From Rhizophagus irregularis (taxonomy: Eukaryota > Glomeromycota > Glomeromycetes > Glomerales > Glomeraceae), in NCBI RefSeq assembly GCF_026210795.1, contig NC_089451.1, positions 542,001-606,000 of the forward strand: a stretch of DNA of 64,000 nucleotides. Direction: 5' to 3'. The first letter of the stretch is position 1. Every line of letters starts with the position of its first letter. Below the pieces are notes generated by a model that was not told where the DNA came from, ran no database searches, and saw only the letters and a list, made by a program, of their open reading frames with translations. Positions 48,441-56,595 of this stretch are shown here, piece by piece. The position numbers and the translations under genes are program-made.

Positions 48441-49867
48441 ATGGCGAAAAAGAATGTGCACAGAAGAAATAGAACTAGCGGAACTGATTCTTCATCATCT
48501 AAAGATGATGAATTTGTAAGCTCATCATCATCTTCTGAAGAAGTTGTTAAGTATTTAGACTCAAGATCGTACAAAAGACTTAAGGAAAGTATTTATTTAT
48601 ATTAATACGATTTTTTTTATTAATTAACAATTGATTTTTTATTATTACATATATTTTATAGAAAGAGGTGTTTATCTGGATCGATTCCGACCTAAAAGAT
48701 GTATTTGAAATGGATGTAAAAATTACTTGGGCAGAACAGAAGAATAATATAGTTACGAAGCTACTTCCAGCGCTTCGCAAACTGGTTGATAAAAGATATA
48801 AAGTAACGAATAAAGAACTATTAGACATGCTTTATGGACGTTGGCGCTCTCGCCATCGAGAATATAATATTAGAATTCAAGGCGAAGAAAAAATAAAGAG
48901 TAACAAAAGAAGAACCGCAAAGAACTCAAAAATGCAGGATGTAAGTAGCAAAAAAAGAGCAAAAATTAGGATACTGGAACTTAACCAATAATAATTTTTT
49001 TTTATATATGTATGTTATTTATTATATAACTAGAAAAAGAAAAGGAGAGTTATTGCCACGAATTATCTTATTCAAAATAATGACAAGTATATTAATAGAT
49101 ATCCTAAAGAAGATTTAGTCAACATATTGAAAGAAACAGGATACCATTCGGAGGAATGGGAGGAGACGGATCCAGAGAGCGAATGGCCAGTCGTAATACC
49201 AGTGGTAATTGAAAAGATTAGAGAACCACTAAATCCCGATGATGATCCAGACGAGATAGATCCTAATGATCTGGAATTATGGTTGAAAAAGGATTTAACT
49301 ATTAAAGAAGCGGTCAAAAACAAAACAACGTCTATATATATATATGATAAATGGTGGCGTTCCCCAAGAGTATGTATTACATTATTACTTTTACTAATTT
49401 TTTAATATATTCGCATACACGCAAACAAGACTTATCAAAGAAGACTGAGATATTAATAATTTAAAAATTTTAATTTTAATTTTATTATATTTAAGCTTCG
49501 TCTTTTATTACATAAAAGAACTGATCCAACGGTCAATTTGTTAAAAACAAAGCAAGCAACTTTAAAGTACAAAAGGATTGATGGTTATGTACAAGAAACC
49601 GGAATGCCACCTATAGGAGCACCTAGTTGATGTCTAAATAAAGTAGCGCTAGAAAGGCTTAATCGTTCGACTGAAGAAGTTCTGATTTATGACTGGGATT
49701 CTGAAGATGGTAGCTATAATGGGAATGATAATTATGATGATGACAACAATTCTCCTGACGATATTGATAACAATAACAGAGCAGAAAGTTCCAAAACCCA
49801 TAAGAGAAAGAAAAGAAAATATCATAAAAAAGAATCAAAAAAACGTAAATCAAAAAAATCAAAATGA
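48441..49867 (+). pseudogene. Cargo gene: unknown acidic/basic protein, 4 exons, one stop
   Basis: Exons 48441-48545, 48662-48940, 49034-49369 and 49496-49867 all join at phase 0 for 363 residues. The N terminus is MAKKNVHRRNRTSGTDSSSS followed by acid/serine runs. Exon 2 has VFIWIDSDLKDVFEMDVKIT and ALRKLVDKRYKVTNKELLD with a Trp/Arg patch (YGRWRSRHREY). Exon 3 has an acidic DPDEIDPNDLELWLKKDL and DKWWRSPR. Exon 4 has GYVQETGMPPIGAPS, then TGA, then CLNKVALERLNRSTEEVLIY, and a highly basic KKR-rich tail. TGA probably replaces Trp (PS-W-C). No known domain is recognised. Basic tails of this kind suggest a nuclear or DNA-associated role (inference). Confidence 0.72.
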
Positions 49868-50689
49868 TATATCTTTTGCTTACATAATAATACAAAATGT
49901 AGTTGGTTTCTTTATAAAAAAATAAATTTCAAATAAATATGTAGTTTAAACCAAAAAGATCCAAGAAATGAATTTTATAATATATCTAAAAAAGACTAAT
50001 TAAGTTTATTTTCGTGCGTTACATCAATTACGAAATTTTCACATTACTCGCGTCGGACAAAATCAACTGATCACACAGTGTGCAAAACGAAAAACCTGAA
50101 AAAATTCTGCACAGGGCCGGCCAGCACTATGGGCGTTATGTGATAATTAAATCTACTTCTTAATATGCCATCATTAGGGTTGCGTCAATACTCAATACGT
50201 CAATGTAGTAAGGTAGTAATTTTGACTTTAACTCTGGCCAAATTGTAATTTGGCCAGAGTTAACTGTGACAATCACCATTTGTGATTGGTGATTTCTTGA
50301 AGTGACGTATGCTATCATCATCAATTTTTTTTAGTAATGGCGCGTTTTTTGCTTTTTTTAGCGTGGCTTTTTTCCTTTTACGCGGTTCTTGTTTTTTTTT
50401 TAATTTATGTGTTTATACACTAAACCTTATAAACATATATAAAAGCCTTCAAAGCCTTCTTCAATCTTCAGCGATAAACAAATAAATTCTTTCTTACTTA
50501 TAAACATATATAAAAGCCTTCCAGCAAAGCCTTCCTCAACGATAAACACAAACAAATAAATAAATATATTCTTTCTTTCACTTGACCACTTGACCAATGA
50601 TGGGTAAATATATATATATGTGGTTTATTTCACTCGAAGAAAATTACTACTTTATACCTTCTTTCTACCTTTTTTTTCTTTCTTAGGAG
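49868..50689. other. Intergenic with a perfect hairpin and duplicated TATA region
   Basis: A perfect 17-bp inverted repeat with a 2-base loop lies at 50227-50262 (arm TTAACTCTGGCCAAATT). Further on, ACATATATAAAAGCCTTC occurs twice, near 50433 and 50502, each followed by CAGCGATAAACA/CAACGATAAACA-like text: a duplicated TATA-type promoter ahead of the right RRM-like gene. Confidence 0.55.
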
Positions 50690-51015
50690 GTTACCTTTTT
50701 TCCTCCCTTCACGGGAGCTTACCTTTTTTCCTCCTTCCTCCCCTCCCTTCACGGGAGGTTACCTTTTTCCTTCCTTCACGGAAGGCTATTTTTTTTTCCT
50801 TCCTTCACGGGAGGCTATTTTTTTTTCCTTCCTTCGCGGGAGGCTATTTTTTTTCCTTCCTTCACGGGAGGCTATTTTTTTTTCCTTCCTTCAGTGGGAG
50901 GCTATTTTTTTCCTTCCTTCATGAGAGGCTATTTTTTTCCTTCCTTCACGGGAGGCTATTTTTTTTCCTTCCTTTACGGGAGGCTATTTTTCTTTTTTCC
51001 TTCCCTCACAAGAGG
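50690..51015 (+). repeat. Minisatellite before the right RRM-like gene
   Basis: About nine copies of a 28-40-base unit containing CCTTCCTTCACGGGAGGCTA followed by a T tract. In one frame it gives a long spurious protein. It resembles the array at 31545-31690 by its unit order and its position ahead of a related gene. Confidence 0.85.
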
Positions 51016-51087
51016 ATACCGAGGTATTTTTTTTTTCTAATGAAACCTTTTTATCATCCCCTATTTAAATTAAATAGCAAATAAAAA

Positions 51088-52368
51088 ATATCCCTGTTGT
51101 CAAACAGAGTCTAGGTTGTCCATTTTTTTTGAAGGAGTTACTCCGAATGAACTAGAAGGGATAAAGGCGACCAATATAGCCGAGTTTCTTAGATCCACAT
51201 TGCGTTATAATTTTAAACATGTAAAAAAAGAAGTCAACTGGGGGTAAGTAAATAAATAGTGTCACTGTGTGTAGTATATTTTAATTTACAGTAATTCTAA
51301 TTAAATGATTATATTATTATTATTTATTTATAGGTATGGCTTCGTACATTTCGAGAAGGAGAGTGAGAAGGAAGTTTTTTTTAATTATGTGAAAGATCAT
51401 CCCCTTTGAGGACCACGCGGCAAAATATTAAACTTCAACCGAGCAAGAACTAAAGCCATTCACAATAGAGACGAAGATGTAAGTTATTTTTTAGTTGATA
51501 ACAATATAATTCTTAGATGTCTTCTGTATTAATAATTAAGATTATTTTCAAAATTCAGATCGAGGAACAGCCATTATTGCTGGTGGGCCCGTCGCAACTC
51601 CAAACCCAAACGCAACCCCAGCAACTCCAAACCCAAACTCAAACGCAGTCGCAGCAACACTAAACGCAAACCCAAACGCAGTCACAGCCGCAGCAACACC
51701 AAACGCAAACCCAAACGCAGTCACAACCGCAGCAACACTAAACGCAAACCCAAACGCAGTCACAGCCGCAGCAACACCAAACGCAAACCCAAACGCAAGC
51801 CCAAACGCAGTCACAGTCACAGTCGCAGCAACTCCAAGCGCAAGCCTAAACTCAGTCACAACCGCTTTCATATCCGCAGTACAATATATTTGAATCAAGG
51901 TATTGAAATTATTTTATTAGTTAGGCTATATATATAATTATTTAGCACTGATTAAAAATTTTTATTTAATGTATTTTAATATAGTGACCAATTTATCATT
52001 TATGTTGAAGCATGTGGCGTTGCAAGAAATACTATCGAAATCGAGGTCAACAAGTTTGATGCGCAACGTATTTATATCAAATTTAATTACGACCAAGACA
52101 TTGAAGATGGATTACATTGTTTAAAAAGAAGCTTTTTTGTTCCAAAAGATGAAATAAAAATGTTGATACAGCTGCCTAAAAGGTAATTTTTTTTTTAATT
52201 TAAGATTTTAAGAATTTAATAATGAATTTACAATTTTTAATCTTTCATAATTTTTCTAAAAGCTTCGACCCCGATAAAGATGCGAAAGTCAAATTACTTT
52301 GTGGAATGATTAAAATTTCACTAGGAAAATTGGAAAAACCAATTACGAAGAAATTTAAAATTTATTAA
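51088..52368 (+). pseudogene. Cargo gene: RRM-like domain, QTQ tract and HSP20-like domain (right copy)
   Basis: Recognised exons: 51088-51243 (start not found), 51334-51478, 51559-51899, 51985-52182 and 52263-52368, with clean joins. Exons 1-2 parallel the left copy: PCCQTESRLSIFFEGVTPNE, RYNFKHVKKEVNWG, YGFVHFEKESEKEVFFNYVK, GPRGKILNF. Exon 3 opens LLLVGPSQLQTQTQ and runs as a QTQTQSQPQQH tract. Exons 4-5 resemble an alpha-crystallin/HSP20 or CS fold: IIYVEACGVARNTIEIEVNK, KRSFFVPKDEIKMLIQLPK, KLLCGMIKISLGKLEKP. In-frame stops are TGA (after DHPL) and three TAA where the tract expects CAA. The HSP20 call rests on spacing and the F-x-P...G-x-I-x-I pattern, so it is moderate. Confidence 0.6.
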
Positions 52369-53224
52369 TTTTTTATATTTTTGTTTATTTTTAATAAAAA
52401 TTTTATTATAATTATTTAAACCCAAATTATTTAATCCAAATTATTTATTTATTATAATTTATTATATAAATTTAAAAATTAATAATATCGCGATTTATAC
52501 ATAAAATCTATAAATCTGTAAAGTAATATTATTTGTATTGGTTTGCTATATTGCTATAATATCTGATCCATATGATGACTGCACGATATAAAGGTGAAAT
52601 ATATTAAATGTATTGTAATATCTATAATATTTATCCCGAATTTACGTATAAACACTACACAAATCTGATACCCCGATATGTGTGTGTATTGTGTATATTG
52701 CATATCATGTACCTATACCACACATATCAGGCATATATTGGGTACTAGATATATGCCATGTTTGCCTCAATTTTAACCAGTGAAAATACCGGGTATCTGA
52801 TAAACTGTTGATACTATGATGAAATTCTGCATTAAACACTACAAATTGGATACCTGATACGTGTGGGTATGTTGCTATTATTAGTATATTTTACATATTA
52901 TTTAAACTAGTGTCTGGTATTTATCAGACATATAGCAAATATGTATTGGGTAGCTATTGGCACTACCTGGTATCTATCTGATATTCATTATAATGTATCG
53001 GGTATCTAATAAATGTATGATACATGTCCGATATTCTACAGTATAATATATATGTGAAATGTGTGCAATGTCTATAGTATATATCCCCAAATTTACGCAT
53101 AAATGCCACACGTATTGGGTACCCGATATGTGTGGATATGTTACATATCATAGGCGTATCTCATACATATCGGACACATATCGGGTACCTGATACGTGCA
53201 CGACAATATCGATTTTGACCAGTG
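52369..53224. repeat. Right subterminal region of the giant transposon
   Basis: Dense, diverged copies of GATATGTGTGG, CGGGTACCTGATA and GGTATCTGATA in both orientations, mirroring the left subterminal region, end in TTTTGACCAGTG. A further TTTTAACCAGTG near 52783 looks like an older terminus or a duplicated subterminal unit. Confidence 0.7.
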
Positions 53225-53620
53225 TTAACGTTTTTATATTTTTTTTTTGTAGGGAAATCAGCTCCTACTTGGATATTGAATCCCAAAGGTAAGTTTTGAA
53301 GAATCTCTTCGAACCTATCTTTTTTTTAATGAAACGATTTACTAATCATTTTTTTCTTTTTTTTGTAGGTACAGATAAACCAAGATTCGTATATATATGA
53401 ATCTTGGTTTTTTTTTATTATTTTATTATTATTATTATGAACGGTTACTAACCATTTCCTTTTTTTTTTTATAGGTTCAAGTGGACTTCCAAAAAATGGG
53501 AAAAAGGAGAACATTTAAGATTCATAAGTATTATAAATCTTAGATTTTTTTAATATTATGGAACTTCTTTTTATTTTTTTTATAGGTCTTGGGTGGCTTT
53601 CTTTCAGAAATAAAGGTTTA
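53225..53620 (+). repeat. Micro-exon-like array, right half
   Basis: Resumes after the TTA duplication with AACGTTTTTATATTTTTTTT, TGTAG, then a 36-base block at 53253 (EISSYLDIESQ in one frame) and AG-GTAAGTTTTGAAGAATC. Blocks after acceptors at 53369, 53475 and 53586 keep the ~110-base spacing but have different sequence, e.g. GTTCAAGTGGACTTCC and GTCTTGGGTGGC. Together with 30047-30564 it forms one array that was split by the giant transposon. Confidence 0.72.
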
Positions 53621-54805
53621 GTTTATTAACAACATAATCATGAGGAATTGGATGTTTTGATTTTTTGGTATAACAAAGTTGTTTACCAAAAGGATATGTT
53701 CCTTCTTTTATAATTTCGTAATGGAAAGTTCTTTTGCCAAAATATTTAATGAAAGGACTTTGTGAATATATGCTTTCTTCTCTCATTTTAATTGTTATGA
53801 TTTTTAAAAACTTTTTATGCTAAAAATTTTTTATTTTTATTTTTATTTTTTGTAACGATGAAAAATTTTTTTTCCATGAATATTTTTAATAGAATAATGC
53901 AATACCACGTGTAAAATATAAATAATCATCATCTCATAACTTAATTAGTTAAAATTTAAAAATAGATTACTAAAATAGTATCGTCTCATTGCTAAATTGG
54001 TTAAATTGATGCTAATTATAATCTATATAAATAAATACGAAATAAACAAATATAAACTTTCACAATTTTTGAATTTTTGTGATGTACCAAAAAAAAAAAA
54101 ATATTTTATTAAACTCTCGTACAATTAAAAAAAACATACTCAAATTCTGTGATCTCATATAAGTATATTAAGTATATTCTCTCATATAATTGAAAATAAG
54201 ATTTTATCATCCAGTTTACATTTTAAAAATCAAATAAAAAGTGTTAATATATAGAAAAAAATATTTATATAGGAATAGTTCTAAAATTTCAATTTTGCAT
54301 GCGAGGTTTTTTGAAGGTTTTTTTTTAAATAAATTAATAATATTTTTTTTTAAATCTCATACTTTTGTAGATTGTATAATAAAGAATGGTCAATATTTCT
54401 TTTTTATTTAAATGTAGAGTTGCTTAGTATATTATAGCAGGATACAATATATAGTAACGGTAAGTTGTGTAATTTAGTTTGTCACAAATGGGTATAATCA
54501 TACTAACGTATAAATTCATTTTATCCTTTATAAGATATAGCGTTTAAATTTTTAGAACGAAAATTAAATTTTTAAAAAGAATTGTTAATTAATAATTAAA
54601 AATTTTTTTATTTATTGTATTGATTTCAAAAACAGATATATTCGCAAAAAATTGGAGATTGTATTTATAAGGAGGATCAATGAACAAGATCAAATTAGAT
54701 AGGGAATAATATAAACACTAGCGGCCTGTACAAAACTATTATGACTCAGCAAACATAATGGAAAAGGCACAATACAACATTTTCGTGAAAGAGAGAGAGA
54801 GAAAG
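53621..54805. other. AT-rich DNA, no supported gene
   Basis: Only one short minus-strand frame (53604-53786, 60 codons) of unknown value and simple repeats. No RNA gene or clear mobile element. Confidence 0.4.
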
Positions 54806-55084
54806 CACTGGTAAAAAAATGGTCTATCCTACACATATCCTACACATATTTTACATATATCGGGTACTCAAAATGTAGAAAATCATACACAAATAATACA
54901 CATATCATACACATATCGGGTACTTATATATATAGTATACCTATCAGGTACCTGATATATGTATGATATATATATTAGTACCCGATATGTGTATGATATG
55001 TGTATTATTTGTATATGATTTTCTACATTTTAAGTACCCAATATGTGTAAGATATGTGTAGGATAAATCATTTTTTTACCAGTG
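54806..55084. mobile_element. 279-bp CACTG-type MITE, second copy
   Basis: Same termini as 28991-29269 (CACTGGTAAAAAAATG), same length, and flanked by the 3-bp duplication AAG (54803-54805 and 55085-55087). Internal words CATATCGGGTAC and GTACCTGATATATG are shared. Confidence 0.9.
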
Positions 55085-55783
55085 AAGAGAGATTTAAATG
55101 AAGAGATATGAAGCACATATGCACGGAATGCTAGTATTGAAATAAACTATTATTGATAAAGTTTATTATCAATTGTAATTTTTTGTTAACCCTCAAAAAT
55201 TTAGCTTTTTTGTATAGACGGGTTCTTTATTTTTATAGGACTAAAGATATTGTTAGAAATACTAGAAATAGCACATTGTTGTTGACATAAGAGTAGCTAA
55301 AGTTGAATGCTGGTAAAGTAGTAAAAAAGCATTTTGATTCTTTTATAATATAATAATAATAATAATGTGCAAATCAAATTTTCACTAATAATTATATTAT
55401 TGTCTTGTCTTACTCATAAATAGATTTTGTATTTTTTACATTAAGAGAAGGTTATTAAAGTTGAATAATTTTATGAAACAATTTATAATAATTATTATTT
55501 TATAAATTTCTTATAGAAGTAATTAATATTTTAGTTGAAGCCCAATTTATAGACAATTTTTTTTAAAAAAAATAATTTTACTGCCAGAACAATATTAACT
55601 TTTAATACTAGATGTGAAAATTCTTTCAGAAAATATATGTAAAAGCAATAATAAAAAAAATTGACAATTTTCTACATATAAATTTAAATTTGACATTGAT
55701 CTAAAAAAAATGAAATTGAGTAGAACCTGCTTCAAATTTATGATTTTCTTTATTTTTACCACCTGTTACTTTCCACTTAACGG
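55085..55783. other. AT-rich DNA, no feature seen
   Basis: No open frame or repeat recognised between the MITE and the 3' tail of the broken gene. Confidence 0.4.
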
Positions 55784-56595
55784 TTATTTCTCTGTTGACT
55801 GATAATCTGGATTTTTTTTTTGTTTATAACTATTATTTTCAAACTCTGCGGATACGTATAACGCACAATTCGAAAACCAATATGTCGGGTAGCAGATATG
55901 TATCAGATATGTACCCGATATGTGTAGTATTAATGCAGAAAATCGGGTACCCGATATGTGTAAGATATGTGTAAATATATATATCATATACATATCAGGT
56001 ACTGATATGTATATGATATGTAAATGATATGTAGACGATATATATATTTACACATATCTTACATATATCGGGTACCCGATTTTCTGCATTAATACTACAC
56101 ATATCGGGTACATATCTGATACATATCTGCTACCCGATATATTGGTTTTTGACTAGTGATAAACAGATGAAACTCAGTTGGCCTTCTCCATAATTACGTT
56201 CCCCCCAGTTTTTATCATTTAGTAATCTCTCTATTTCATCAAATGCTCTTTCTCCTTTAAAACTACAAAAATAAAATGATCCACAAGGAGAATAATGCGT
56301 AATATGTTTTTTAAAAAGACCAACAAATGCATCTTCACTGCAATATATTGAGAATGTTTGCTCTCCTACTGCAGTATAATGGTTCTTGAGCCGTTTCTGC
56401 AATTCTTTAACTATAACCCTTTTGAGATGTAAAAGTTCTGATTTTGGAACTGAACGAATATGCTGTAGAGGTGTGTTATATGCTATGTGTTTTAATGTCT
56501 GCATAATAACTTGCAGTTCTGCTTGACTTTTGAAACCTTTAGTACGCGCTTTTTGCAAATAGAGCAGTAGAATCTGGCTGGATTTTAAACGAGTG
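55784..56595 (-). pseudogene. Unknown gene, 5' partial, interrupted near its C terminus by a MITE
   Basis: On the minus strand the frame opens after an acceptor TTATTTAG near 56596 and runs SSQILLLYLQKARTKGFKSQ, HIRSVPKSELLHLKRVIVKE, HYTAVGEQTFSIYCSEDAFV and CGSFYFCSFKGERAFDEIER to GEGQLSFICL at about 56160, where a CACTG-type MITE begins. Beyond the MITE the minus strand continues VSAEFENNSYKQKKNPDYQS before a stop at 55784. The join is in frame if one TAT copy is kept. No domain is recognised; upstream exons were not found. Confidence 0.55.
55864..56158. mobile_element. ~295-bp CACTG-type MITE in the unknown gene
   Basis: Right end CACTAGTCAAAAACCAAT (minus strand) mirrors the left CACAATTCGAAAACCAAT. 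Arms of about 130 bases share CGGGTAGCAGATATGTATCA and ATTAATGCAGAAAATCGGGT. The left terminus has mutated. Related to the giant element by CACT-GTCAAAA ends and GGTACCCGATATGTG words. Confidence 0.8.

Larger units (their letters stand above)
30565..53224. mobile_element. Giant (22,660-bp) CACTG-ended DNA transposon with cargo genes
   Basis: Both ends read CACTGGTCAAAA (30565-30576, and inverted at 53213-53224), with the 3-bp duplication TTA at 30562-30564 and 53225-53227. Collapsing the duplication restores GTTTTTTAACG, the sequence found in a neighbouring intron of the host array, so the borders are set independently. Both subterminal regions are crowded with GGTACCTGATATGTG-like words, as is usual for CACTA elements. 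The transposase at 44666-47985 is of the TNP2/CACTA kind that makes 3-bp duplications. Cargo: RRM-like gene, SNF2 ATPase, RGG-tail protein, FAR1-like fragment, an acidic/basic protein and an RRM/HSP20-like gene. Nested inside are Tc1/mariner, MITE and pogo-like insertions. It is decayed and probably immobile. Confidence 0.9.

Noticed and set aside
50620-51084. 154-codon plus-strand frame rich in Phe, Ser and Leu
   Set aside because: It is a translation of the 28-40-bp minisatellite; repeats in the DNA fully explain it.
48441-52368. TGA as a reassigned Trp codon in the giant element
   Set aside because: TAA and TAG stops also occur in its genes and the housekeeping genes use TGA and TAA normally; mutation is the simpler reading.
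53604-53786. 60-codon minus-strand frame with an ATG start
   Set aside because: No recognised motif, lies at the end of the micro-exon array and no neighbouring exon was found; too weak to call a gene.
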